A stretch of DNA of 64,000 nucleotides from Alteromonas sp. 5E99-2. GTDB taxonomy: Bacteria > Pseudomonadota > Gammaproteobacteria > Enterobacterales > Alteromonadaceae. Positions 1 through 8,312 of the stretch are shown here, piece by piece. Under the pieces are notes generated by a model, which was not told the DNA's origin, did no database searches, and saw only the letters and a program-made list of their open reading frames with translations. Numbering within the stretch: the stretch's first letter is position 1; each line of letters begins with the position of its first letter. The translations under genes were made by a program, and so were the position numbers. The stretch lies in the NCBI RefSeq assembly GCF_017368475.1, contig NZ_JAFNJE010000005.1, positions 62,001 to 126,000 on the forward strand, given 5' to 3'.

Positions 1-879
1 GGAGTCGGTGTAGTGACGCAATTCATGAATGGCTTCTTCCAGCTGAGCAGCGGATTCTTGCAATAGAGAGACCGTTGATGTTAATTGGCCATCGTGCTCA
101 ATTAAATCTGAAAGGCTATCTATTTGTTGTTGCACTACAGAAAGCGCGGCATGTTGATCTGCATCGTACAGCAAATGCAAACTTTGTTCTGACTGTTCAA
201 CTAAATGTTGATGATAAGAAAGCCGTTTATGTTCCGCTTCCAGCTTTTCAAATTCACCGTCTTCAATGGCAAATTCGTCGAGCTCTTTTACTTGGTAAGA
301 AAGCAATTGTTGGCGGTCTGCTCTGCGAAGTTTCTCATCTTCTAATTTTTGCAGCTGTTGCTGTTTTGACTTCCACTCTGAGTAAAAATTAGCGACGGAA
401 GTCATTAATTTAGGATGATTGGCAAAGTTGTCTAAGGTGGTTCGTTGAACATCTTCTTTTAATAAGGCTAGATGGGTATTCTGACCATGAATAGAAAGTA
501 GGTGAATGCCTAGCTCTTTTAATTGCGCAAGTGACGCAGCAGAGCCATTAATGAATGCTTTTGAACGACCTTCTTTTGAAATTACTCTGCGTATAAAACA
601 GGTATCGGGTTCGTCTTCACTTAACATGGCATTATCTTCAAGCCAGATTTTGGCATTGACGCAATTGACCAGTGAATGATGAGCGACAATTTCTGCTTTT
701 TCAGCACCAACGCGAACAGAACTCGCATCGGCTCTATCACCAATACATAAACCCAAGGCGTCTATGGCAATGGATTTACCTGCGCCGGTTTCACCCGTAA
801 TCGCGGTTAAACCTTGTTCTAGGTTTAATTCGAGTTGTTTTACTACAGCAAAGTTCTTAATTGATAAATGAATAAGCAT
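1..879 (-). CDS. recN: DNA repair protein RecN (N-terminal part, cut by window edge)
   Basis: RecN is an SMC-like ATPase acting in recombinational repair of double-strand breaks. The minus strand reads continuously from an ATG at 879 to base 1, giving 293 codons of a family that is usually about 550 residues, so the C-terminal half lies outside the window. The start MLIHLSIKNFAVV is typical of the family, the Walker A motif GETGAGKS is at residues 29-36, and a long Glu/Gln/Leu-rich coiled-coil follows. It sits directly upstream of nadK with grpE divergent beyond, the usual enterobacterial order in this region. Two LexA-box-like sites lie just upstream, consistent with SOS induction. Identification is confident. 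Confidence 0.95.
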   Translation of the reverse strand, partial: MLIHLSIKNFAVVKQLELNLEQGLTAITGETGAGKSIAIDALGLCIGDRADASSVRVGAEKAEIVAHHSLVNCVNAKIWLEDNAMLSEDEPDTCFIRRVISKEGRSKAFINGSAASLAQLKELGIHLLSIHGQNTHLALLKEDVQRTTLDNFANHPKLMTSVANFYSEWKSKQQQLQKLEDEKLRRADRQQLLSYQVKELDEFAIEDGEFEKLEAEHKRLSYHQHLVEQSEQSLHLLYDADQHAALSVVQQQIDSLSDLIEHDGQLTSTVSLLQESAAQLEEAIHELRHYTDS

Positions 880-886
880 AAATATA

Positions 887-923
887 CTATATGTTTATAC
901 AGTGGTAGTGTAAATATATACAG
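887..923 (-). promoter_or_regulatory. Two tandem LexA-box-like sites upstream of recN
   Basis: Two matches to the SOS box CTGT-N8-ACAG, each with one mismatch, lie just upstream of the recN start: CTAT-N8-ACAG at 887-902 and GTGT-N8-ACAG at 908-923, both with AT-rich cores. Multiple LexA boxes are known at recN in E. coli. The sites are seen directly; LexA binding is inferred. Confidence 0.7.
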
Positions 924-960
924 TGTATGAATATTGTAAAGTAGTTTTTTTAATCGACGC

Positions 961-1824
961 CTATTTTCCCCAGTTTAGTTTTTTTCTTAATACGGTGAAA
1001 TAATCATAAGAATCAGGGTGTATCAACCTTAGTGTATCTTCGCATTTTTCAATGAAGACTTCGTCGCCAGGTTGGATGGATAGCTCGATATGGCTGTCAC
1101 AACTGACTTGTAAACTTTCACTGTTGTCTGCTGACACGCACATTCTTAATTTTGAATCGGCGTTAATTACAATAGGTCGGCTGGATAGCGTGTGGGGAAA
1201 CATTGGAACTAGGGTCAATGCATTAAGCGAGGGAACTATGATTGGGCCTCCACCAGATAACGAATAAGCGGTTGAGCCCGTTGGCGTTGCGACTATCATA
1301 CCGTCTGCTCTTTGACTTGAAACGAAAGTACCGTCTAGGTAGATTTCGAATTCCATCATGTGAGCTACTTGGCCGTGGTGTAATACCACTTCGTTAAGCG
1401 CAGTGCTTTTGTGCACAGTAGAATGGTTTCTTTTAATTTCAACTTGTAATAAAAAACGGTCTTCGACGTGTCTTTTGCCAAGAAACAAGGTATCGATTTG
1501 TTTTTCGATTTCGTCGGGGCTAATGTCGGTTAAAAATCCAAGCTTGCCTCTGTTTACACCAACCACGTGAATATCGTATTTAGCGAGTGTACGTGCAGCG
1601 CCTAACATATTACCGTCACCACCGACGACAATGGCTAGTTGAGCCTGTTTACCGATTTCTTCTAAAGTGCAACGTTCCACACCTTGGGTTATTTCAGGGG
1701 CGATGCCATTGGCAATCAATATTTTTGTACCTTGCTTTAATAAGTAATCAACAAGGGTTTGAATACTGGTAAGAGTGCCTTGGTGATCGGATTTACCGAT
1801 TAGGCCAACGGTGGGATAGCGCAT
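961..1824 (-). CDS. nadK: NAD kinase
   Basis: NadK phosphorylates NAD to NADP in the cytoplasm using ATP. The 287-residue product is near the usual length of about 290. It shows the diagnostic GGDGNML motif (residues 68-74), the NE pair in NEVVLHH (144-150) and the glycine-rich TPTGSTAYSLSGGGP segment (180-194). The start MRYPTVGLIGK leads straight into the first beta strand, so the ATG at 1824 is sound. It lies downstream of recN on the opposite side of the grpE promoter region, and both recN and nadK run leftwards. Identification is confident. Confidence 0.96.
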   Translation of the reverse strand: MRYPTVGLIGKSDHQGTLTSIQTLVDYLLKQGTKILIANGIAPEITQGVERCTLEEIGKQAQLAIVVGGDGNMLGAARTLAKYDIHVVGVNRGKLGFLTDISPDEIEKQIDTLFLGKRHVEDRFLLQVEIKRNHSTVHKSTALNEVVLHHGQVAHMMEFEIYLDGTFVSSQRADGMIVATPTGSTAYSLSGGGPIIVPSLNALTLVPMFPHTLSSRPIVINADSKLRMCVSADNSESLQVSCDSHIELSIQPGDEVFIEKCEDTLRLIHPDSYDYFTVLRKKLNWGK

Positions 1825-1939
1825 GAATTCATTCTAAATAGGGTGTTTTCTTGAACCCTAGCATAGACGAGTTTTGAACCCAAGAGAAAGCATTCCGCTA
1901 AGTAATAAATAGATTCGTAGAAAATTATGCAATTTCCCC

Positions 1940-1967
1940 CTTGAAGCCCGTATTTTTATCCCCACTT
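1940..1967 (+). promoter_or_regulatory. Sigma32-type heat-shock promoter of grpE
   Basis: A -35-like CTTGAAG (1940-1946) is followed after 13 bases by a -10-like CCCCACTT (1960-1967), close to the sigma32 consensus CTTGAAA-N11-15-CCCCATNT. It lies about 50 bases upstream of the grpE start. Elements are seen directly; heat-shock control follows from the consensus and the gene. Confidence 0.8.
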
Positions 1968-2018
1968 TATCAAGCAGAATATAAAAGAGAATAGATTTAC
2001 GTTTATTTGGAGGACTGC

Positions 2019-2639
2019 ATGAGCGATACACGCGACGTGCAACAGGAAAATGAAAACCTGGAAGCAGTAGAACCTGTAGAAATTGAAGAATCAACAGAAG
2101 CTGATGCAGAAGTTGTGTCGGAAGAGATTGACGCCATCGCTGAAATTGCGGCTTTAAATGCGGAATTAGAAGCCGCAAAAGCACAAATTAGTGAAAACAG
2201 AGATTCTGTTTTACGCGCTAAAGCAGAAGTTGAAAATGCTAGACGTCGTGCAGAAGCTGATGTTGAAAAAGCACGTAAATTTGCATTAGAGCGTTTTTCT
2301 GGTGAGCTACTTCCTGTTATTGATAATTTGGAGCGTGCAATCAGTGCTGCTGACAGTGAAAATGAAGCCGTTAAACCTTTGCTTGAAGGCGTACAAATGA
2401 CGCATAAAAGCTTTATTGATACGGTAGAAAAATTTGGATTTGAATTGGTTGACCCTATGGGTGAAGCCTTTAATCCTGAAAAGCATCAAGCAATGTCGAT
2501 GCAAGAAAGCAGTGAATTTGAACCAAATACTGTTATGGCTGTTATGCAAAAAGGGTATTCGTTGAATGGTCGTTTATTGCGTCCAGCAATGGTCATGGTT
2601 TCTAGAGCGCCTTCTGGCGGTGTAGATACAGAAGCATAA
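2019..2639 (+). CDS. grpE: Nucleotide exchange factor GrpE
   Basis: GrpE releases ADP from DnaK and resets the chaperone cycle. The start is set at the ATG at 2019 (MSDTRDVQ), preceded by GGAGG at 2009-2013; the frame could open at a TTG at 2007 but that codon overlaps the ribosome binding site. The 206-residue protein has an acidic low-complexity N terminus, a long coiled-coil (about residues 35-90) and the C-terminal beta domain with the typical NP-x-x-HQAM segment and an ending rich in VMV. dnaK follows after 98 bases with its own sigma32-type promoter. Identification is confident. Confidence 0.95.
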   Translation: MSDTRDVQQENENLEAVEPVEIEESTEADAEVVSEEIDAIAEIAALNAELEAAKAQISENRDSVLRAKAEVENARRRAEADVEKARKFALERFSGELLPVIDNLERAISAADSENEAVKPLLEGVQMTHKSFIDTVEKFGFELVDPMGEAFNPEKHQAMSMQESSEFEPNTVMAVMQKGYSLNGRLLRPAMVMVSRAPSGGVDTEA

Positions 2640-2665
2640 TAAAAATTCACAAATAAAAGTTAACT

Positions 2666-2700
2666 GGGGATATTGAAAAATATCATGAATATCCCCACTA
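2666..2700 (+). promoter_or_regulatory. Sigma32-type promoter of dnaK inside an inverted repeat
   Basis: ATTGAAA (2672-2678), 14 bases, then CCCCACTA (2693-2700) fits a sigma32 promoter 38 bases upstream of dnaK. A perfect 9-base inverted repeat overlaps it: TGGGGATAT (2666-2674) and ATATCCCCA (2689-2697). There is no following T-run, so it is not an obvious grpE terminator. It could be a protein-binding site, or part of the repeat could be chance. Confidence 0.7.
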
Positions 2701-2737
2701 AAATTGCATCAAAGCATTATAAGTTGGAGATTTTGAC

Positions 2738-4669
2738 ATGGGTAAAATCATTGGTATCGACTTAGGTACAACAAATTCATGTGTTGCTGTACTTGACGGC
2801 GAAAAAGCAAAAGTAATTGAAAACGCAGAGGGTGATCGCACAACCCCTTCAATCATCGCATACAGTGCAGATGGTGAAACATTGGTAGGCCAGCCTGCAA
2901 AACGTCAAGCGGTGACTAACCCTGACAATACGTTGTTCGCAATCAAACGTCTTATTGGTAGACGCTTTGAAGACAAAGAAGTTCAACGCGACATCGATAT
3001 TATGCCATTTAATATTGCGAAAGCAGACAATGGCGACGCTTGGGTAGATGTGAAAGGCGAAAAAATGGCGCCTCCACAGATTTCTGCTGAAGTATTGAAA
3101 AAAATGAAGAAAACCGCTGAAGACTATTTAGGTGAAGCGGTTACTGGTGCAGTTATTACTGTTCCTGCTTACTTTAACGACTCTCAGCGCCAAGCAACAA
3201 AAGATGCTGGTCGTATTGCTGGACTAGAAGTTAAGCGTATTATTAACGAGCCAACAGCCGCTGCCCTTGCTTATGGCATGGACAAAAAACAAGGCGACAA
3301 CGTTGTTGCGGTATACGATTTAGGTGGTGGTACTTTCGATATCTCAATTATTGAAATTGATGTGGTTGACGGTGAACATACATTTGAAGTACTTGCGACA
3401 AACGGTGACACGCACTTAGGTGGTGAAGATTTCGATAACCGCATGATCAACTACCTCGTTGATGAGTTCAAAAAAGATCAAGGCGTAGATTTACGTCAAG
3501 ATCCACTTGCTATGCAGCGTTTGAAAGAAGCTGGTGAAAAAGCGAAAATTGAATTGTCTTCAGCACAGCAAACGGAAGTTAACCTTCCTTACATCACTGC
3601 TGATGCGTCAGGTCCTAAGCATTTAGCGATTAAAGTTACCCGTGCAAAACTAGAATCTCTAGTAGAAGACATGGTGAAAGAGTCTCTAGAGCCAGTGAAA
3701 AAAGCACTTGCTGACGCTGACCTTTCTGTAGGTGATATCAATGATATCATCCTAGTGGGTGGTCAAACACGTATGCCGTTAGTGCAAACATACGTGACTG
3801 AGTTCTTTGGAAAAGAGCCTCGTAAAGATGTTAACCCTGATGAAGCTGTTGCAGTAGGCGCGGCAATTCAAGGTGGTGTATTGTCTGGTGAAGTGAAAGA
3901 TGTACTTCTTCTAGACGTTTCTCCTTTGTCTTTGGGTATTGAGACAATGGGTGGCGTAATGACTGCGCTAATCGAGAAAAATACAACAATCCCAACTAAG
4001 AAGTCGCAAACCTTCTCTACGGCAGAAGATAACCAATCTGCAGTAACGGTTCATGTACTTCAAGGTGAGCGTAAACAAGCTCACGGAAACAAATCTTTAG
4101 GTCAATTCAACCTAGAAGGTATTCGTCCTGCATCTCGCGGAGTACCGCAAATTGAAGTGACTTTTGACATTGACGCTGATGGTATTTTACACGTATCTGC
4201 GAAAGACAAAGATACAGGTAAAGAGCAGAAGATCACCATTCAAGCCTCTTCAGGTTTGAGTGATGAAGAAGTTGAAAAAATGGTAGCGGATGCTGAAGCC
4301 AATAAAGAAGCGGATAAGAAGTTTGAAGATTTGGTTCAAGCGAAAAATCAGGCTGATGGCATGATCCACGGTACCCGTACTCAGCTTGAAGAAGCTGGTG
4401 CTGCCTTGTCAGAAGAAGACAAGCAAGCTATTGAAGCTGCGTTGACTGACCTTGAAGAAGCAACCAAAGGCGACGATAAAGACGCCATTGATGCGAAAAC
4501 TCAAGCACTAATCGAAGCTTCAGGAAAACTGATGGAAGCTGCACAAGCGGCTCAAGCAAGTGGCGCAGCAGACGCAGCCGGGGCAGGTGCACAAGAGCAA
4601 TCTGCAAATGCTGATGACGATGTTGTTGACGCTGAGTTTGAAGAAGTAAAAGACGACGATAAAAAGTAA
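2738..4669 (+). CDS. dnaK: Molecular chaperone DnaK (Hsp70)
   Basis: DnaK binds exposed hydrophobic peptides in an ATP-controlled cycle with DnaJ and GrpE. The 643 residues match the bacterial family length. The N-terminal [13 protein letters not shown] phosphate-binding loop, the [10 protein letters not shown] segment and the [10 protein letters not shown] motif of the ATPase domain (about residues 1-385) are all present. These are followed by the [14 protein letters not shown] linker/substrate-binding domain and an Ala/Glu-rich helical lid ending in an acidic-lysine tail. A clear ribosome binding site (TTGGAGA) precedes the ATG. A terminator separates it from dnaJ. Confidence 0.99.
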   Translation: MGKIIGIDLGTTNSCVAVLDGEKAKVIENAEGDRTTPSIIAYSADGETLVGQPAKRQAVTNPDNTLFAIKRLIGRRFEDKEVQRDIDIMPFNIAKADNGDAWVDVKGEKMAPPQISAEVLKKMKKTAEDYLGEAVTGAVITVPAYFNDSQRQATKDAGRIAGLEVKRIINEPTAAALAYGMDKKQGDNVVAVYDLGGGTFDISIIEIDVVDGEHTFEVLATNGDTHLGGEDFDNRMINYLVDEFKKDQGVDLRQDPLAMQRLKEAGEKAKIELSSAQQTEVNLPYITADASGPKHLAIKVTRAKLESLVEDMVKESLEPVKKALADADLSVGDINDIILVGGQTRMPLVQTYVTEFFGKEPRKDVNPDEAVAVGAAIQGGVLSGEVKDVLLLDVSPLSLGIETMGGVMTALIEKNTTIPTKKSQTFSTAEDNQSAVTVHVLQGERKQAHGNKSLGQFNLEGIRPASRGVPQIEVTFDIDADGILHVSAKDKDTGKEQKITIQASSGLSDEEVEKMVADAEANKEADKKFEDLVQAKNQADGMIHGTRTQLEEAGAALSEEDKQAIEAALTDLEEATKGDDKDAIDAKTQALIEASGKLMEAAQAAQASGAADAAGAGAQEQSANADDDVVDAEFEEVKDDDKK

Positions 4670-4684
4670 GTTAGTCTGAACGCG

Positions 4685-4714
4685 AAGGCGCACTTGTAAA
4701 TAAGTGCGCCTTTT
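4685..4714 (+). terminator. Rho-independent terminator after dnaK
   Basis: AAGGCGCACTT (4685-4695) and AAGTGCGCCTT (4702-4712) form an 11-bp perfect stem with a 6-base loop, followed by a T-run. It lies between dnaK and dnaJ, so dnaJ is either partly read through or has its own promoter. Confidence 0.85.
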
Positions 4715-4782
4715 GTGCTTCTGAGTATCCTCTCAAGGGCGTAGGTTAAACAACCTTCGAAAGTAAAAGTTAGGAACATAGA

Positions 4783-5922
4783 ATGGCAAAAAGAGACTAT
4801 TACGAAGTCTTAGGGGTTGATAGAAGTGCGAGTGAGCGCGAAATCAAAAAAGCCTATAAAAAGCTTGCGATGAAATATCACCCTGATCGCACACAAGGCG
4901 ATAAGGCTAAAGAAGAAAAATTCAAAGAAATCCAAGAAGCTCACGAGATGTTAACTGACTCTCAAAAGCGTGCTGCCTATGACCAATATGGTCATGCAGG
5001 TGTGGATCCTAACCGCGGTGGTGGCGGTGCAGGCGCTGGCGATTTCGGCGACATTTTTGGTGATGTATTCGGCGATATTTTTGGCGGCGGTGGAAGAGGC
5101 GGACGTCAGTCTCGTGCTCGTCAAGGGTCAGACCTTCGTTATAACTTAGAAATGAGTTTAGAAGAAGCTGTACGGGGTAAAGAAGTTGAAATCCGCGTAC
5201 CGACGTTGGTTGAATGCGACCCTTGTCATGGCTCTGGTGCCAAGAAAGGCTCTAAGCCCACTACGTGCCCAACCTGTCACGGTAATGGTCAGGTACAAAT
5301 GCGCCAAGGCTTCTTCGCGGTTCAACAAACCTGCCCAACCTGTTCTGGTAAAGGTAAGATCATTAGTGACCCTTGTAACGAGTGTCGTGGTCAAGGTCGC
5401 GTTGAAAAGACCAAAACGCTATCGGTCAAAGTACCAGCGGGCGTTGACACCGGTGACAGAATTCGTTTGACGGGAGAAGGTGAAGCCGGAGAAAGCGGTG
5501 CGCCAGCAGGTGATTTATATGTACAAGTACATATTCGCGATCACAAAATATTTACCCGTGACGGTAACAATTTATATTGTGAAGTCCCTCTTAGTTTTAC
5601 AACTGCGGCGCTTGGCGGAGAACTCAACGTTCCAACCCTCGACGGTAAAGTAAAATTAAAAGTGAGTCCGGAAACTCAAACGGGAAGAATGTTCCGATTA
5701 CGAGGCAAGGGCGTTAAATCGGTACGTAGTGGCAGTGTAGGAGACTTAATGTGTAAGGTGGTTATCGAAACACCGGTGAACTTGTCTTCTAAACAAAAAG
5801 CACTACTGCAAGAGTTTAATGAGTCTATGGGAGGTGACGCGAAACAAGTTGCTAAACATAGACCTAAAGAGCAGGGCTTTTTTGATGGCGTGAAAAAGTT
5901 CTTTGATGATTTAACTAATTAA
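4783..5922 (+). CDS. dnaJ: Chaperone DnaJ (Hsp40)
   Basis: DnaJ delivers substrates to DnaK and stimulates its ATPase. The 379-residue protein has the J domain with HPD at residues 33-35 and the Gly/Phe-rich linker (about 77-110). Four CxxCxGxG zinc motifs follow at about 145-152, 162-169, 184-191 and 198-205, then the two C-terminal substrate-binding barrels. All key residues are intact. TAGGAAC precedes the ATG. It is the third member of the grpE-dnaK-dnaJ chaperone set and is closed by a terminator. Confidence 0.98.
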   Translation: MAKRDYYEVLGVDRSASEREIKKAYKKLAMKYHPDRTQGDKAKEEKFKEIQEAHEMLTDSQKRAAYDQYGHAGVDPNRGGGGAGAGDFGDIFGDVFGDIFGGGGRGGRQSRARQGSDLRYNLEMSLEEAVRGKEVEIRVPTLVECDPCHGSGAKKGSKPTTCPTCHGNGQVQMRQGFFAVQQTCPTCSGKGKIISDPCNECRGQGRVEKTKTLSVKVPAGVDTGDRIRLTGEGEAGESGAPAGDLYVQVHIRDHKIFTRDGNNLYCEVPLSFTTAALGGELNVPTLDGKVKLKVSPETQTGRMFRLRGKGVKSVRSGSVGDLMCKVVIETPVNLSSKQKALLQEFNESMGGDAKQVAKHRPKEQGFFDGVKKFFDDLTN

Positions 5923-5943
5923 CATCAACGCTCGCTAAATACC

Positions 5944-5976
5944 AAGGCCGCATACTCAGTATAGCGGCCTTTTTTA
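5944..5976 (+). terminator. Rho-independent terminator after dnaJ
   Basis: AAGGCCGC (5944-5951) pairs with GCGGCCTT (5964-5971). An inner ATAC/GTAT stem with a one-base bulge extends it, and a T-run follows. It ends the chaperone transcript before dapB. Confidence 0.88.
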
Positions 5977-6081
5977 TTTAACTTATCGGGTTATATTCTT
6001 AACAGAATGTGCTATTTGGGTTGCTTTTCAGCTTATTTATTGCATAGTGACGACCCGCTGTAATTACAAATTTGGAATGCT

Positions 6082-6894
6082 ATGAACCTTGGAATTTTAG
6101 GGGCAAATGGCCGCATGGGCCAATACCTTATTGAAGCGACACAAACCTCTGATAAAGCCAGTTTAACGGCCGCTGCAGTAAGACAATCATCACAAGCTTT
6201 AGGTCTTGATGCTGGAGATGTGGCGCGAATCGGCACAATTGGCGTAGTGTGCGAAACACTGGAAAGCATAGATGCCAGTGGCGTTGACGTGCTTATCGAC
6301 TTTACCTTACCTGAAGCGCTAGAAGATAACCTTGCATGGTGTGTAGAGAATAAAAAAGCCATCGTGATTGGTACAACAGGGCTCAGTAAAAACCAGTTTG
6401 ATCTTATGACCAAAGCCGCTGAATCTATTCCTGTTTTTTGGGCGGCAAATTACAGTCTAGGGGTAAATGTGATGTTGTCTTTGGTGCAGCAAGCTGCAAA
6501 AGCTATGGGAGATATGGCTGATATCGATATTATAGAAGCTCATCACAGGCACAAACTTGACTCTCCATCGGGCACTGCAATTGCCATTGGGGAAGCTATT
6601 GCTCAGGCAACGGACAGAAACCTAGACGAATGTGCGATTTACGGACACCAAACCACCCACGAGTCTAGGAAAAAAGAAGACATTGGTTTTGCTGTTGTAC
6701 GTGGAGGCGATATTGTTGGTGAACATACCGCACTTTTTGCCTGTGACGGAGAACGTTTAGAAGTGACGCACAAAGCATCTACCAGAATGACGTTTGCCAC
6801 AGGTGCAGTGAATGCAGCGATTTGGTTAGGGTCACAAGATTCTGGGTATTATGGTATGTCGGACCTTGTGGGATCTTTACTAAAAAGTGACTAA
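6082..6894 (+). CDS. dapB: 4-hydroxy-tetrahydrodipicolinate reductase
   Basis: DapB reduces 4-hydroxy-tetrahydrodipicolinate in the diaminopimelate/lysine pathway using NAD(P)H. The 270-residue length is typical. The nucleotide-binding loop GANGRMG is at residues 7-13 and the family signature EAHHRHKLDSPSGTA begins at 152, with the catalytic His/Lys pair and the PSGTA phosphate-like binding loop. The start is the ATG at 6082, directly before the first beta strand; the ribosome binding site is weak. It lies between dnaJ and carA, each separated by terminators, so it is probably monocistronic. Confidence 0.97.
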   Translation: MNLGILGANGRMGQYLIEATQTSDKASLTAAAVRQSSQALGLDAGDVARIGTIGVVCETLESIDASGVDVLIDFTLPEALEDNLAWCVENKKAIVIGTTGLSKNQFDLMTKAAESIPVFWAANYSLGVNVMLSLVQQAAKAMGDMADIDIIEAHHRHKLDSPSGTAIAIGEAIAQATDRNLDECAIYGHQTTHESRKKEDIGFAVVRGGDIVGEHTALFACDGERLEVTHKASTRMTFATGAVNAAIWLGSQDSGYYGMSDLVGSLLKSD

Positions 6895-6899
6895 ATTAG

Positions 6900-6936
6900 A
6901 GGTTTCACGTTAAAAATGATGTGAAACCTTTATTTT
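6900..6936 (+). terminator. Rho-independent terminator after dapB
   Basis: AGGTTTCAC (6900-6908) and GTGAAACCT (6921-6929) form a perfect 9-bp stem, followed by TTATTTT. It sits 6 bases after the dapB stop codon. Confidence 0.85.
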
Positions 6937-6956
6937 CATAAAAAACAATAGCGTTA

Positions 6957-6985
6957 TTGACCCTTATAAGGTTTTGCTATATTAT
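6957..6985 (+). promoter_or_regulatory. Sigma70 promoter of carAB
   Basis: TTGACC (6957-6962) and TATTAT (6980-6985) are separated by exactly 17 bases, a strong sigma70-type match. It implies a leader of roughly 170 bases before carA. No clear arginine-repressor box was recognised nearby. Confidence 0.7.
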
Positions 6986-7098
6986 CAGCGGAATTTGCCA
7001 GAATTTCGTATTTTGAAGTGTCTATTTTGACCTCAAGGCACGTATTTATTAGCTGCAAAGAGAGAAAAATAAAGAGAGTATTTTATGTACATCTTTAT

Positions 7099-7144
7099 TT
7101 TAGTTAGGTTTTTATGTATCCCAAGCATAAAAACCTTTAGTTAG
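7099..7144 (+). promoter_or_regulatory. carA leader hairpin flanked by direct repeats
   Basis: A perfect 11-bp inverted repeat AGGTTTTTATG / CATAAAAACCT (7106-7116 and 7126-7136) with a 9-base loop lies 27 bases before the carA start. It is flanked by two copies of TTTAGTTAG (7099-7107 and 7136-7144). It could act as an attenuator in pyrimidine or arginine control, or be a weak terminator. The structure is seen; the role is inferred. Confidence 0.5.
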
Positions 7145-7163
7145 CTTTAAATTGGAGGTTGAC

Positions 7164-8300
7164 TTGGCTAATCACGCCCTTTTGGTGTTAGAAGATGGTT
7201 CTATTTTTAAAGGAACCGCTATCGGAGCATCAGGTTATGCTGTTGGAGAAGTAGTTTTTAATACTTCTATGACAGGCTATCAAGAAATTCTTACCGACCC
7301 ATCCTATGCAGAACAAATCGTAACCTTAACCTATCCTCATATAGGGAATACGGGAACAAACCGTGAAGATGTAGAGGCGGATAAAATTTGGTCTAAAGGT
7401 TTGGTCATTCGTGATTTGCCTCTTGTTGCCAGTAACTTCAGAATGGAACAAACCTTATCTGAATACTTGGTTGAACAGAACGTCGTCGGTATTGCCGATA
7501 TTGATACTCGACGCTTAACTCGTATCCTGAGAGATAAAGGCGCACAAAACGGCTGTATTGTGGCTGGTGACGCGTTAAGTGAAGATGAAGCGTTAGCAAA
7601 AGCTAAGGCATTCCCTGGTTTAAAAGGCATGGATTTAGCAAAAGTCGTGTCTACGCAATCTACCAAAGAATGGACCGGTGGTACTTGGTCTTTGACTCAA
7701 GGTTACGGTTCATTAGAAAACGCTCAGTTTCACGTTGTTGCCTATGATTTTGGTGCTAAACACAACATTTTAAGAATGTTAGTGGAACGTGGCTGTAAAG
7801 TGACATTAGTGCCAGCGCAAACTCCCGCAGAAGATGTACTTAAGTTAAATCCAGATGGTGTCTTTTTATCTAATGGACCGGGTGACCCGGAACCTTGCGA
7901 TTACGCAATTGCAGCCATCAAGACACTTTTAACAACCTCTATTCCTATTTTTGGTATTTGTTTAGGTCATCAGTTATTAGCCTTAGCAAATGGCGCGTCT
8001 ACATTAAAAATGAAATTCGGCCATCATGGTGCCAACCATCCAGTTAAAGATTTAAAACGAGACGTGGTTATGATTACAAGCCAAAACCACGGCTTTGCAG
8101 TTGACGCTGAATCGTTACCTGACAATGTTGAAGTGACCCATGTGTCTTTGTTTGATAAAAGCTTGCAAGGAATACATTTGAAAGATAAACCCGCGTTTAG
8201 TTTTCAAGGGCATCCAGAAGCAAGTCCTGGCCCTAACGACGCTGCGCCTTTGTTCGATCACTTCATCGAACTGATGAAACTTGCTCAAAACAATCAGTAG
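7164..8300 (+). CDS. carA: Carbamoyl-phosphate synthase small subunit
   Basis: CarA hydrolyses glutamine and channels ammonia to CarB for carbamoyl phosphate, the precursor of pyrimidines and arginine. The start is taken as the TTG at 7164 ([12 protein letters not shown]), with GGAGGT at 7154-7159; the in-frame TTG at 7152 would overlap the ribosome binding site. E. coli carA also uses TTG. The 378-residue product has the class I glutamine amidotransferase motif GICLGHQ with the nucleophile near Cys266, the SNGPGDP oxyanion region, and GHPEA (His350, Glu352). carB follows 12 bases later, so the two are co-transcribed. Confidence 0.97.
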   Translation: MANHALLVLEDGSIFKGTAIGASGYAVGEVVFNTSMTGYQEILTDPSYAEQIVTLTYPHIGNTGTNREDVEADKIWSKGLVIRDLPLVASNFRMEQTLSEYLVEQNVVGIADIDTRRLTRILRDKGAQNGCIVAGDALSEDEALAKAKAFPGLKGMDLAKVVSTQSTKEWTGGTWSLTQGYGSLENAQFHVVAYDFGAKHNILRMLVERGCKVTLVPAQTPAEDVLKLNPDGVFLSNGPGDPEPCDYAIAAIKTLLTTSIPIFGICLGHQLLALANGASTLKMKFGHHGANHPVKDLKRDVVMITSQNHGFAVDAESLPDNVEVTHVSLFDKSLQGIHLKDKPAFSFQGHPEASPGPNDAAPLFDHFIELMKLAQNNQ

Positions 8301-8312
8301 GATTACGAACTC

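Noticed and set aside
75-392. 105-codon frame opposite recN
   Set aside because: recN reads through continuously on the other strand with family-typical sequence.
5186-5470. 94-codon frame inside dnaJ
   Set aside because: It is a +1 shadow of the cysteine-rich zinc region of dnaJ with no own ribosome binding site.
6940-7163. ArgR box in the carA upstream region
   Set aside because: No pair of TGAAT/ATTCA-like half sites with proper spacing was found.
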